A stretch of 9,554 nt of DNA, taken from Sphingomonadales bacterium. GTDB taxonomy: Bacteria; Bacteroidota; Bacteroidia; UBA7662. The notes below the pieces were generated by a model that saw only the letters and a list, made by a program, of their open reading frames with translations, made no database searches and was not told the origin of the DNA. The position numbers were made by a program, and so were the translations under genes. Location of the stretch: contig VHAW01000063.1 in the NCBI GenBank assembly GCA_016872225.1, positions 1 to 9,554 on the forward strand, read 5' to 3'. Positions 1 to 7,560 of this stretch are shown piece by piece. Within the stretch, counting starts at the first letter, position 1; each line of letters starts with the position of its first letter.

Positions 1-24
1 AGGTTTATTTTCTCTTTTGAAGCT

Positions 25-750
25 TTAGGGATTCAAGACCAGTGATAGGTATCGTGGGATACGAAAACCTTGGATATGCACCTGAAAATAACGGCATAAG
101 TCCTCCAGGTAGCGATGGACAAGGGCTTGATCCTCCAAGGTCCAGGAAGGATCCGGTTCCCCGGCATGTTCCAACAACCTACGGTAAAGGCGACTGCTCG
201 CAGGATTCATACACCACGAATCCTCGCGCTGATTTCCGTTGGAAGGATCCATCCAGCGGCCGCTAAGACCATGCAGGACCTGCCCCGACTTGTAATTTTC
301 AGTACCTGGCGCAAATCCCAGGTGACGACTTAAGCCAGCGAGCAAAGCGGCAAGACCCATCAAACAATGGCCGGTCTTCATGGCCAACGGTAACATCGTA
401 CAAAACTCGTCGAAATAACCTTCCTCGTTTTGACCCCCGACCAGCACAGAGGCCAACCACTCGGCGAGCAAGGAAAAGGCAACAATTTGCTCACCTTGAA
501 AGTCCCGAATGGATTCGGGGTGAACCGTCATTTCGCGCACCCGGTGAACCTGCGCAGATGCCGATCCAGTGGATACGATTTCCAACCGCTGCATGGGCCG
601 CAATTGCCCGGCTGATAACATACCTTGGCTTGATCGTGAAGTGTAAACCGAAAACGATTGTGGTCCGTTTTTACGTGTCCACAGATAAAGCATATACTGC
701 TTGTCTTTGTAGGGTACGACTCGCAATACCAAGCCCTCAGTTTTGACCAC
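25..750 (-). CDS. recO: DNA repair protein RecO
   Basis: RecO is the mediator of RecFOR recombinational repair: it binds single-stranded DNA and, with RecR, helps load RecA onto SSB-coated gaps in the cytoplasm. The 241 residues match the usual family length of about 240. The N-terminus (KTEGLVLRVVPYKDKQYMLY) is the typical first strand of the RecO OB-fold. Residues about 85-235 are the helical C-terminal domain, ending in the characteristic YFQVHIQGFRIPRYLSLVL. The four-cysteine zinc finger of some RecO proteins is absent; the scattered cysteines (117, 129, 180, 219) form no CxxC pairs. The start is GTG at 750-748; an in-frame TAA lies three codons upstream, so no earlier start exists. It begins 12 bases after the porZ stop and is probably co-transcribed with it. 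The family call is confident; the partner proteins are not in the window. Confidence 0.9.
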   Translation of the reverse strand: MVKTEGLVLRVVPYKDKQYMLYLWTRKNGPQSFSVYTSRSSQGMLSAGQLRPMQRLEIVSTGSASAQVHRVREMTVHPESIRDFQGEQIVAFSLLAEWLASVLVGGQNEEGYFDEFCTMLPLAMKTGHCLMGLAALLAGLSRHLGFAPGTENYKSGQVLHGLSGRWMDPSNGNQREDSWCMNPASSRLYRRLLEHAGEPDPSWTLEDQALVHRYLEDLCRYFQVHIQGFRIPRYLSLVLNP

Positions 751-762
751 GTTACATTATAG

Positions 763-3105
763 TTAATCTTGCCCAGTGATCACCACGACTTTGGCCACGA
801 TGGTTTGAGAGGACAAATCCAGAGTATCAAAAGCAACCGAATGGATCAAATAAACCCCGCTGCGAGCCCTTCGCCCAGAGGGATCTCTTAGGTTCCAGCT
901 GACTTGACCGCCATCGGCTTTGGTCTGGTAAACCAAGGCCCCCGAAGCATCAGTGATCTTGATCCATGCATCGGTAACCAAGCCGCGTACCGACAATAAA
1001 CCCTCAAAACCCGGTTCCACGGGATTCGGAAAAACCTGAACTGCTCCTTGTAGGTCAACTCCTTGGGTTGCCGTGCTCCGAAAACCCATCAAACCCTTGT
1101 CAGTTCCAACTAGAACTTCACCGCTTTGGGGTTCAATAGCCAATGCCAAAATTGAATTGGAAGGAAGCGGGGCATTGGTCATGGTGAAATGCTCAATGAG
1201 CTCCGTGCATTCCGGATTGAATAACCAAAGTCCGTTGGCAGTCCCAAACCATTTGCGATTAGCTCCATCGATGACAATAGCCTGAATAAGTTCTGTGCCA
1301 AGGAGATAGCCAACAAATTGTTCCTGACGAATTTTGATGCGCGTCGCATTGAACGAACTTCGAAAGACGGCGGATGGATTATAGAAAACTACGGGGCCTT
1401 CGGAGGTTCCAATCCAAACAGAACCGTCTCGATCTTGAGCCATACTGATGACCTGATTAGACGGCAAACCGCCGTTCCCCTCGGCGTTGGTTACCGTAAC
1501 ATAGCGCGCATTGGACGCATCCAGAACCACCAAACCCCCAGCTCGATTACGCATCCATTTATTCCCAAGCCGATCCACCAACATATCGAGGAGTTCAGTT
1601 TGTGGACCTGTACCGTAAGACTCCCAAACCCCGTTGGCCCTACGCACCACGACCGGACGAGAAGCTCCAAAATTGCTCATCCACAAATCACCTCGGTTAT
1701 CCATTTCCATACCACTCACCCGAACAGCCTCTAAAGTTCCCTGTTGCGGCTGTAAAGAAGAATTGGAAGCATCAAAGAACGAGGCCGAATCCCCCTCCAC
1801 CATCGCAACCCCACGGCCCCAGGTGGATAACCAAGTCGTTCCGCTACGGGCCGGATCAAACAAAGCGTCAATGACATCGTAAAGGTTACCGACCCCCCTC
1901 AGGGTTTCCCGGTTAAGTGCTTTCCAGCGATTGATTTGAAGCAGAGAGGCCCCGGAGGGATCATAAGTGTTCGCAAAACCACCGTTCCCCTGGTAAGCAC
2001 CGCCAGCCACCGCAACTCCACCAGAATTGGCTTTCAATCGAAAGACCTTGTTCGTAGTTGGTCCTTCCGGCAAATAACGAAAATAATCCCACGGGGTAAA
2101 ACGGAAAAGACCTCCTCCATCATCCCCCATCCAGACCTGATACGTATCATACAAGGCACAAGTTGGCCGAATAGATTCGTTTACTATAGGATAATTAAAA
2201 AATTGCAATTCCTCATCCAAACGCACCACGCGCCAAGTGTTCACTACATTAAGTTGCCCTCCCGATACTCCTAGAAACACATTAGGCGAACCAGCATTAA
2301 CCACCATAGTTCGATGACTCCCGCTCTTATACCAAATCAGCGAATCTCCTTGGTAGGTAACCAAGCTATCGCGGAAAATGACAAGGGATGGAAAAGTTTT
2401 TTTGTCCCAATATGGATCCCTGGTCCAGAATTCAAAACTCTGAAGATTAGGCGCATCGGTGGGAGCCGAATAGAGTCCACTGTCGGTGGCGGCCCACCAA
2501 AGTCCATCCATCTCCACCAACGCGTTGACGCCTAAGTAGGCTCCTTGCGGGCCAATAACAAAAGTGCCCCGAATTTCGTTCTTGAGCAAATCCAATTCCA
2601 CAATGCCAAAGCCATAACACAAATAAACAAATCGGCCCGCTTGGTAGATGGAACGGATTTTTTTACCGATTGGAACATTCGCTTTCAACACCGCATCCAG
2701 GGCCTCCACGCGCCCATTCTTGTACAAATCCAAATTCCCATTGGCATACGCGATGATTAGAGTTTGATAAGGGGATGAATAGGACAAGGCCGTCACTTCC
2801 ACGTCATGTAAACCATTAACCCGGGTGATACGCTCCAGGGATTCGTCTTCCAAATCGTACACGAACAAACCCCCTCCGCATCCCGCGTAGACTTTGTTGC
2901 CAACCTTCTCCACGCATGTCACTTTACCAAACGGCAAATGGCTTCGCCATTGCCCGACAGCCACCGACGGCGCATTCCAAGAATATGCCTGAGCTTGGGC
3001 TTCCCTCGGGGTGCAGATGACAGGGATGCCCAAAGCAATCACCCAGCCCATAGCGAAGAACCCCTTCGAGGTCCTTTTCCTTGATGCAAGGTTAGCAATG
3101 CTCAT
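763..3105 (-). CDS. porZ: PorZ-like type IX secretion system component
   Basis: Large exported beta-propeller protein of 780 residues. In Porphyromonas gingivalis PorZ belongs to the surface attachment complex (PorU, PorV, PorQ, PorZ) that processes T9SS cargo and anchors it to lipopolysaccharide. Seen here: an N-terminal signal peptide (basic residues 9-14, hydrophobic core about 16-31, likely cut after AQA near residue 38-40); a PorZ-type first propeller opening with WRSHLPFGKVTCVEKVGNKV and running through GLFVYDL and RVNGLHDVEVTAL; later repeats of the two-component-regulator propeller type (DGSVWIGTSEGPVVFY about 560-574, NRKWFGTANGLWLF about 616-629); and a C-terminal sorting-type beta-sandwich from about 687 (VQVFPNPVEPG) with SGVYLIHS near 749. 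No transmembrane helix or histidine kinase domain follows, which argues against a hybrid two-component sensor. The ATG at 3105 is the only nearby start, since an in-frame TAG lies just upstream. An AGGAGG-like run lies 15 bases upstream of it, further than usual. recO follows on the same strand. Confidence 0.82.
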   Translation of the reverse strand: MSIANLASRKRTSKGFFAMGWVIALGIPVICTPREAQAQAYSWNAPSVAVGQWRSHLPFGKVTCVEKVGNKVYAGCGGGLFVYDLEDESLERITRVNGLHDVEVTALSYSSPYQTLIIAYANGNLDLYKNGRVEALDAVLKANVPIGKKIRSIYQAGRFVYLCYGFGIVELDLLKNEIRGTFVIGPQGAYLGVNALVEMDGLWWAATDSGLYSAPTDAPNLQSFEFWTRDPYWDKKTFPSLVIFRDSLVTYQGDSLIWYKSGSHRTMVVNAGSPNVFLGVSGGQLNVVNTWRVVRLDEELQFFNYPIVNESIRPTCALYDTYQVWMGDDGGGLFRFTPWDYFRYLPEGPTTNKVFRLKANSGGVAVAGGAYQGNGGFANTYDPSGASLLQINRWKALNRETLRGVGNLYDVIDALFDPARSGTTWLSTWGRGVAMVEGDSASFFDASNSSLQPQQGTLEAVRVSGMEMDNRGDLWMSNFGASRPVVVRRANGVWESYGTGPQTELLDMLVDRLGNKWMRNRAGGLVVLDASNARYVTVTNAEGNGGLPSNQVISMAQDRDGSVWIGTSEGPVVFYNPSAVFRSSFNATRIKIRQEQFVGYLLGTELIQAIVIDGANRKWFGTANGLWLFNPECTELIEHFTMTNAPLPSNSILALAIEPQSGEVLVGTDKGLMGFRSTATQGVDLQGAVQVFPNPVEPGFEGLLSVRGLVTDAWIKITDASGALVYQTKADGGQVSWNLRDPSGRRARSGVYLIHSVAFDTLDLSSQTIVAKVVVITGQD

Positions 3106-3127
3106 AAAACGAAGCTACGGCCTCCTC

Positions 3128-3154
3128 CAAAATACACGGCTTTTTGAAAGGCAA
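3128..3154 (-). promoter_or_regulatory. Candidate porZ-recO promoter
   Basis: Read on the minus strand, TTG (3154-3152), 17 bases, then TATTTTG (3134-3128) is one base short of the Bacteroidota -7 box TAnnTTTG and has an acceptable spacing. It would start transcription close to 3121, leaving a short leader before the ATG at 3105. It lies inside the divergent region and overlaps the candidate purF -33 element on the other strand. The match is imperfect, so this is a weak call. Confidence 0.3.
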
Positions 3155-3170
3155 GAACAGCGTATTTTTG
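3143..3170 (+). promoter_or_regulatory. Candidate Bacteroidota-type purF promoter
   Basis: TATTTTTG at 3163-3170 matches the -7 consensus TAnnTTTG exactly. A TTTG at 3143-3146 is the candidate -33 element, 16 bases upstream; the usual spacing is nearer 19, so this is slightly short. The predicted start would be near 3177, about 42 bases before the purF ATG at 3219. There is no Shine-Dalgarno sequence before that ATG, which is common in this phylum. Confidence 0.5.
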
Positions 3171-3176
3171 ATTTTC

Positions 3177-3209
3177 GCAGGCCTAACCCATTACGCCTGC
3201 AGAGCCTGC
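3177..3209 (+). repeat. Inverted GCAGGC/GCCTGC repeat in purF leader
   Basis: GCAGGC at 3177-3182 can pair with either of two copies of its complement, GCCTGC at 3195-3200 (12-base loop) or 3204-3209 (21-base loop). The element begins at the predicted transcription start and ends 9 bases before the purF ATG. It could form two alternative 6-base-pair leader hairpins, or be a DNA-binding site. It is short enough that chance is a real possibility. Confidence 0.35.
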
Positions 3210-3218
3210 CCTTAACCT

Positions 3219-5141
3219 ATGAGCGACTCCATCGGACACGAATGCGGCATTGCCTTAATCCGCCTACTCCACCCCCTTTCGTACTACCACCAACAATACG
3301 GCTCTCCCTTTTACGGCTTAGAAAAATTGTATCTCCTTATGGAGAAACAACATAACCGCGGGCAAGACGGTGCTGGAGTCGCCACCGTTAAATTGGATGT
3401 ACCAACGGGTAGTCGTTATATCAGCAGGGCCCGGTCCGTGGCATCCCAACCCCTCAAAGACATTTTTGAGCGCATTTACCGCAATTATCACGAAGCAGGG
3501 ATTCGGACCGAGGATTTCCTTGGTCAAACCGAAAAATTGCAAGACAAGCTCCCTTACCTGGGCGAACTGCTTTTGGGCCACTTGCGGTACGGCACCCACG
3601 GTCAGAATTCCATCGAAACCTGCCACCCGTTCTTCAGACAGCACAATCACCGAAGCCGAAATCTGGTTTTGGCGGGAAATTTCAATCTCACCAACGTAGA
3701 CCGGCTCTTTGAGAAATTGGTCAAATTGGGCCAACATCCCAAGGAGCAATCCGATACCGTTACCGTGATGGAGAATATCGGGCATTTCCTCGATCAAGCT
3801 CATCGCGAATTGACGGCCTCCCTTGAGGATAATTATCCTGATCGGCAAAAACTGGAAGAACGAGTCGGACAAGATTTAGATTTAGGACATGTCCTGCGTA
3901 AAGCCTCACGCGACTGGGATGGGGGATTTGCAATGGCCGGCATGCTTGGCCATGGAGATGCCTTTGTGTTACGGGATGCTCACGGTATTCGTCCTGCGTA
4001 TTGGTATGCGGATGACGAAGTGGTTGTCGTGGCTTCCGAAAGACCTGCCATTGCTACAACTTTTCATACGCATCCAGACCAAATTAAAGCCGTGCCGCCA
4101 GGGCATGCCTTGCTGATTCGGCGCAGTGGGCAAATCCTATGCCAACCCGTCTTTGAAACAGCCCCTACAATGTCTTGTTCCTTTGAGCGCATTTATTTCT
4201 CCCGTGGTAACGATCCCGCTGTTTACAAAGAACGCAAAGCATTAGGCAAAGCCCTGACTGATAGCGTTTTGGAATCAATTAATCAAGACCTTGAGCATAC
4301 GGTTTTCAGTTATATCCCCAACACAGCCGAGACTGCATTTTTAGGACTTTTGCAGGGACTTGAAGCATATTTAGAAGACCAGCGGCTCCGGGCGTTGAAC
4401 TCCCTTATGCCGATAGATTTAGAGACGCGTCAAGGAGAGCGATACGAACAATTTATGAGGTGGATGAAATTGCGACCCCGGATAGAAAAAGCGGCCATCA
4501 AGGATGTTAAATTGCGCACCTTCATTGCCGAAGACAACAGCCGCAACCACATGGTTCGCCATGTGTATGATACAACTTCGGATATCTTAAGCCCCAACCG
4601 AGATGCGTTAGTGGTTGTGGATGACTCAATTGTAAGGGGAACCACCTTACGCGAAAGCATTGTTTCGATACTCGGGGGCCTTCAGCCTCGTTTATTAATC
4701 ATTGTTAGCTCTGCGCCTCAGATACGCTACCCAGATTGTTATGGTATCGATATGAGCCGGCTCAGCGACTTTGTAGCCTTCAGGGCTTTGGTCAATGTAT
4801 TGGAGAAGAAGGGTTTAAGCCATCAAATCGAAGCCCATAGCCTTGCGGCCCAAGCGGACTTGGCTCTTGATGAACACCCCATGTCCAATCGCCTTCAGGC
4901 CCTGTACACATTGGTTCAGGAAAGCGAGTTATCCGAGCAAATTGCCCATCTTATCACCCCTCCGAATATCAAGTTCCCTGTCAAGGTCGTTTACCAGGAG
5001 ATCGGCTCACTCCACCTGGCCTGTCCGGAGCATCGCGGAGACTGGTATTTCAGCGGCTCCTATCCCACACCAGGTGGGCATCGAGTGGCCAATAGAGCCT
5101 TGGTGTATTATGCCAACAAAGTTGTTGACCGGCCCTATTAA
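3219..5141 (+). CDS. purF: Amidophosphoribosyltransferase, long Bacteroidota type
   Basis: PurF catalyses the first committed step of purine synthesis: glutamine amide nitrogen is moved onto PRPP to give phosphoribosylamine. The 640 residues are longer than the classic enzyme of about 470-505. The class II glutaminase half has the nucleophile Cys9 after an eight-residue leader (HECGIALI), EKQHNRGQDGAG at 42-53, HLRYGTHG at 121-128 and AHGIRP at 254-259. The phosphoribosyltransferase half carries the PRPP loop VVVDDSIVRGTT at 465-476 with Asp468 and Asp469. About 30 extra residues lie between YIPNTAE (365-371) and RTFI (433-436), and a C-terminal extension ends with GDWYFSGSYPTPGG at 607-620. 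Two family sites differ: the oxyanion loop reads NFNLTN (154-159) rather than NGNLTN, and the flexible-loop VRxKxN reads VRHVYD (446-451). These variants are, from memory, shared by the long Bacteroidota form, often present beside a canonical PurF paralogue. The start is the ATG that leaves Cys9 near the N-terminus. Family assignment is strong; that it is the main purine enzyme is less certain. Confidence 0.85.
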   Translation: MSDSIGHECGIALIRLLHPLSYYHQQYGSPFYGLEKLYLLMEKQHNRGQDGAGVATVKLDVPTGSRYISRARSVASQPLKDIFERIYRNYHEAGIRTEDFLGQTEKLQDKLPYLGELLLGHLRYGTHGQNSIETCHPFFRQHNHRSRNLVLAGNFNLTNVDRLFEKLVKLGQHPKEQSDTVTVMENIGHFLDQAHRELTASLEDNYPDRQKLEERVGQDLDLGHVLRKASRDWDGGFAMAGMLGHGDAFVLRDAHGIRPAYWYADDEVVVVASERPAIATTFHTHPDQIKAVPPGHALLIRRSGQILCQPVFETAPTMSCSFERIYFSRGNDPAVYKERKALGKALTDSVLESINQDLEHTVFSYIPNTAETAFLGLLQGLEAYLEDQRLRALNSLMPIDLETRQGERYEQFMRWMKLRPRIEKAAIKDVKLRTFIAEDNSRNHMVRHVYDTTSDILSPNRDALVVVDDSIVRGTTLRESIVSILGGLQPRLLIIVSSAPQIRYPDCYGIDMSRLSDFVAFRALVNVLEKKGLSHQIEAHSLAAQADLALDEHPMSNRLQALYTLVQESELSEQIAHLITPPNIKFPVKVVYQEIGSLHLACPEHRGDWYFSGSYPTPGGHRVANRALVYYANKVVDRPY

Positions 5142-5180
5142 TTCATGCATCTTCGCGTTATGCATCACTCACAAATTTCT

Positions 5181-5236
5181 TTTTGGACATTATTGAACAA
5201 TTTTGTCTATATTATGGCCATTTTTGTACAGTATTG
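5181..5236 (+). promoter_or_regulatory. Repeated TTTTGkACAkTATTG element, possible operator
   Basis: TTTTGGACATTATTG (5181-5195) and TTTTGTACAGTATTG (5222-5236) agree at 13 of 15 bases and start 41 bases apart, about four helical turns. Between them, at 5197-5206, is ACAATTTTGT, whose outer four bases on each side are inverted repeats. The whole set lies in the gap between purF and the start of the HTH gene at 5266. CATTTTTG (5219-5226) and CAATTTTG (5198-5205) each miss the TAnnTTTG promoter box by one base. A regulator-binding site, perhaps for the HTH protein itself, is an inference. Confidence 0.35.
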
Positions 5237-5265
5237 TGGTTTCGGCTCTTCCGAATTTGGAAGTT

Positions 5266-5613
5266 ATGAAACACGCAGGCCATGCCATCCAATCACTTTT
5301 GCTCCATAACGGCATCAGCGTAACCCACACTGCCAAGCACATGGGTATTCAACGATCAACCCTCTACAATTTGTTTGAAAAGCCGCACTGGCCTCTGCAT
5401 CGTATTCAAGCGATCGAACGACTTACCCATCAAGATCTTCGCGCCCTTTATCCCCAATCTGAATATACGAGTCCAAATTCCTACGAATTCAGACTTGAAC
5501 AAAACAAGTTCCTTCAAGAAGAAATCTCACAGTACAAAAGCCTTTTGGACGAAGCCTGGCAAGAAATTGCCAAGCTCCAAGAAATAATTGCCAAATTCAA
5601 CCGAAATTCTTAA
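5266..5613 (+). CDS. Small HTH / coiled-coil putative regulator
   Basis: A 115-residue protein I cannot assign to a named gene. Residues about 7-50 look like a Cro/C1-type helix-turn-helix: an AIQSLLLHNGISVTHTA opening, then KHMGIQRSTLYNLFE as the likely turn and recognition helix, then an RIQAIERL helix. Residues about 72-111 (EFRLEQNKFLQEEISQYKSL onward) are rich in Glu, Gln, Lys and Leu with heptad spacing and should form a coiled coil, probably for dimerisation. No effector or enzymatic domain is visible. The frame stays open upstream to a TTG at 5203, but the HTH similarity begins at the ATG at 5266 and the intervening residues overlap the repeated element, so the ATG is preferred. It is followed after 5 bases by the DUF5606 gene, suggesting co-transcription. 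DNA binding and regulation of its own operon are inferences. Confidence 0.7.
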   Translation: MKHAGHAIQSLLLHNGISVTHTAKHMGIQRSTLYNLFEKPHWPLHRIQAIERLTHQDLRALYPQSEYTSPNSYEFRLEQNKFLQEEISQYKSLLDEAWQEIAKLQEIIAKFNRNS

Positions 5614-5618
5614 TCCCA

Positions 5619-6050
5619 ATGCACCCACTTCACCAAATTGTTCAAGTCCCTGGAAACGGAGGCGTCCATCGCATCATAACCACTTCCAAGCAGGGTTATA
5701 TTTTGCAAAGCATTGATGCTGAACAACGTCGATGGCATGCTCCAACTCAAACCAAAGTTGCTGCTTTGGAGGAAATTGCGATTTACACCCAAGAAGATCA
5801 AGTTCCTTTGTGGAATGTGTTCCGAAATCTTTGGGGACTTGGACTTGCCGATCAAGAAATTCAATTAGCCTTGGGCAATGAGGCGGATACCAAAGCCATG
5901 TTTGCTCGATTCCTCCCCAACTACGATGCCAACCGGGTGTACGTGAGCGATATGCGGAAAGTTCTCCGATGGTTTCTCGCCCTCAAATCCGTGGTGGACT
6001 TTGGTGCCGATTTTGCCGACTCGGAGAAGTCAGCATCCGAGGGTGCCTGA
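5619..6050 (+). CDS. DUF5606 domain protein
   Basis: A 143-residue cytoplasmic protein recognised as the Bacteroidota DUF5606 family, whose function is unknown to me. The recognisable pattern is an N-terminal small beta domain (LHQIVQVPGNGGVHRIITTS, 4-23; GYILQSID, 26-33; EEIAIYT, 51-57; VPLWNVF, 62-68), a variable linker (about 70-90), and a C-terminal segment (FARFLPNYDANRVYVSDMRK, 95-114, then VLRWFLALKSVVDF to 128). Residues 129-143 are not family-like and lie in the overlap with the opposing yifB/comM gene. There is no signal peptide or membrane segment. It starts 5 bases after the HTH gene. From memory, DUF5606 genes often sit beside housekeeping genes such as def or ruvX; here the partner is a putative regulator. 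Family call is good; no reaction or partner can be stated. Confidence 0.75.
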   Translation: MHPLHQIVQVPGNGGVHRIITTSKQGYILQSIDAEQRRWHAPTQTKVAALEEIAIYTQEDQVPLWNVFRNLWGLGLADQEIQLALGNEADTKAMFARFLPNYDANRVYVSDMRKVLRWFLALKSVVDFGADFADSEKSASEGA

Positions 6051-7518
6051 AATAATACGCCTCCATCAAATGCTCCGGGCGGATGCCTTCGGCTTTCTCA
6101 ATCTCCGAAATCGTCAAAGCCACCCGCAATAGCCGGTAAACAGCCCGCATACTCAATCCTCCTTGTTCCACCATTTGATCCAAAGTCTGCCTACAGGCGG
6201 GATTCAAGGACCTTTCGAGTCTTTGATCATCCAACAAGCCCCCCTGCAGATGCTCCCTTGTTCGTGTTGGAGTCGGCATATTCCCTTCATCCTCAGTTGT
6301 TTGTGATTTCCATTCCGAGGTTTTAACCCGGTCCATACAGACCACCAAATCCATGCGATCCAAAAGCGGGCCACTGATCCGACGCTGGTAGCGGGCCACG
6401 ATATTTTCCGAGCAGGTGCAACGTTCATCGGTGCTGCCATAATAACCGCAAGGGCAAGGATTCATGGCCGCGATCAGCACAAACCTTGCCGGATAAATAA
6501 CCGAGGAACGCTGACGATTCAAAACAACATAACCTTGCTCCAACGGCTCGCGCAATGCTTCCAACACCTCCCTTCTAAATTCCGGTAATTCATCCAGAAA
6601 CAAAACGCCGCCGTGGGCTAAGGATGCCTCCCCGGGGATAGGCCATTGGCCACCTCCTACCATAGCCTGAACGGTGATGGTGTGATGCGGTTTACGAAAG
6701 GGAATTTGCTCGGAAGGATTCCGAAATTCCAAACCTCCGGACAAGACCGATTGCAACTGGGCCTGTATTCGTTTCTCCTGCCCGGTAAGCAACGGCATAA
6801 GGCCAAGCAAGCTGTGGGCTAAGATAGTTTTGCCACATCCCGGCGGGCCCATCAGCAATACATTGTGTTGACCAAAAGCGGCGATCCGCAAGGCCCTCTT
6901 CGCCAAGGCCTGTCCTTTGACCTGTCTCCAATCCATCGAAGATTTGGCCTCGCTCGACAGAAGTTGTTGACCCTGATCTACCCTTGGCTTGGAGAACGCA
7001 ATGACCGATTGCCCATCGCGGAAAAAGAGCATAACATCATGCAACTTCTCGAACGGTAAGGCCAAAATCTCCGGGTGAAGAGCAGCTTCCTCGGCATTGT
7101 CCAAGGGCATGATAACCCCTTTGCATTTTTGTTTGGCTGCCAATTCCATCACCGGCAGTATGCCCCGCACCCCCTTGATGCGTCCATCCAACGACAGTTC
7201 CCCCATAACCAAGTATTCCGACAAGGCTGCACCGTTGAGATAGCCTGCTTCGGCCAGCATCCCCAAGGCGATCGTTAAATCGTAAGCCGCTCCCTCTTTA
7301 CGTAAATCTGCTGGAGCCAAATTAATCATATGCCGGCAACGGGGCAATCCATAACCCGCATTGCGTATGGCCGTTTGGATTCTAAGCTGGCCCTCTCGCA
7401 CGGCATGGTCCGCCAAACCCACCAAATAAAAGCCAAAGGAACGCGGGTCGGTATCCACCTCCACAGTTAACATCCGGGCATCCAGGCCCCTTAGAATTCC
7501 GCTGTAAACCCTGACCAT
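5983..7518 (-). CDS. comM: YifB/ComM-family AAA+ ATPase (Mg-chelatase-like)
   Basis: The 511 residues match the family's usual length of about 500-510. Order of domains: an N-terminal Lon-S5-like fold (1 to about 170, with FYLVGLADHAVREGQLRIQT and NLAPADLRKEGAAYDLTIAL); an AAA+ Mg-chelatase-like domain with Walker A GPPGCGKT (224-231) and Walker B VLFLDE (305-310); a cysteine cluster NPCPCGYYG (353-361) and CTC (367-369); SGPLLDRMD (382-390); and a C-terminal Mg-chelatase segment (about 415-492). In Vibrio cholerae and relatives ComM is a hexameric branch-migration helicase acting in natural transformation; its role in Bacteroidota is not established, and annotation pipelines often call it YifB. 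The ATG at 7518 gives the canonical MVRVYSGILRGLDARMLTVE start. The last 16 residues (496-511) extend past the usual family end and overlap the DUF5606 gene on the other strand. Confidence 0.9.
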   Translation of the reverse strand: MVRVYSGILRGLDARMLTVEVDTDPRSFGFYLVGLADHAVREGQLRIQTAIRNAGYGLPRCRHMINLAPADLRKEGAAYDLTIALGMLAEAGYLNGAALSEYLVMGELSLDGRIKGVRGILPVMELAAKQKCKGVIMPLDNAEEAALHPEILALPFEKLHDVMLFFRDGQSVIAFSKPRVDQGQQLLSSEAKSSMDWRQVKGQALAKRALRIAAFGQHNVLLMGPPGCGKTILAHSLLGLMPLLTGQEKRIQAQLQSVLSGGLEFRNPSEQIPFRKPHHTITVQAMVGGGQWPIPGEASLAHGGVLFLDELPEFRREVLEALREPLEQGYVVLNRQRSSVIYPARFVLIAAMNPCPCGYYGSTDERCTCSENIVARYQRRISGPLLDRMDLVVCMDRVKTSEWKSQTTEDEGNMPTPTRTREHLQGGLLDDQRLERSLNPACRQTLDQMVEQGGLSMRAVYRLLRVALTISEIEKAEGIRPEHLMEAYYFRHPRMLTSPSRQNRHQSPPRI

Positions 7519-7560
7519 CGCGGATGCAATTTTGGACCATCCCCGGACCTATACCCGTCC

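Noticed and set aside
1318..1734. 138-codon open frame antisense to porZ
   Set aside because: Antisense to a clear propeller gene; low-complexity, proline- and threonine-rich translation with no recognisable fold.
763..3105. Hybrid two-component sensor with propeller repeats
   Set aside because: Propeller repeats of that type are present, but there is no transmembrane helix, kinase or receiver domain, and the C-terminus is a T9SS-type sorting domain.
3318..3872. 184-codon open frame antisense to purF
   Set aside because: It lies wholly opposite strongly conserved PurF coding sequence and its protein shows no domain or sensible start context.
5145..5166. ATGCATC repeated twice after the purF stop as a terminator
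   Set aside because: ATGCAT is self-complementary so pairing is trivial; the stem is short, AT-rich and not followed by a T run.
5203..5265. TTG start giving the HTH protein 21 extra residues
   Set aside because: The extra residues overlap the repeated upstream element and precede the HTH domain; the ATG at 5266 gives a natural N-terminus.
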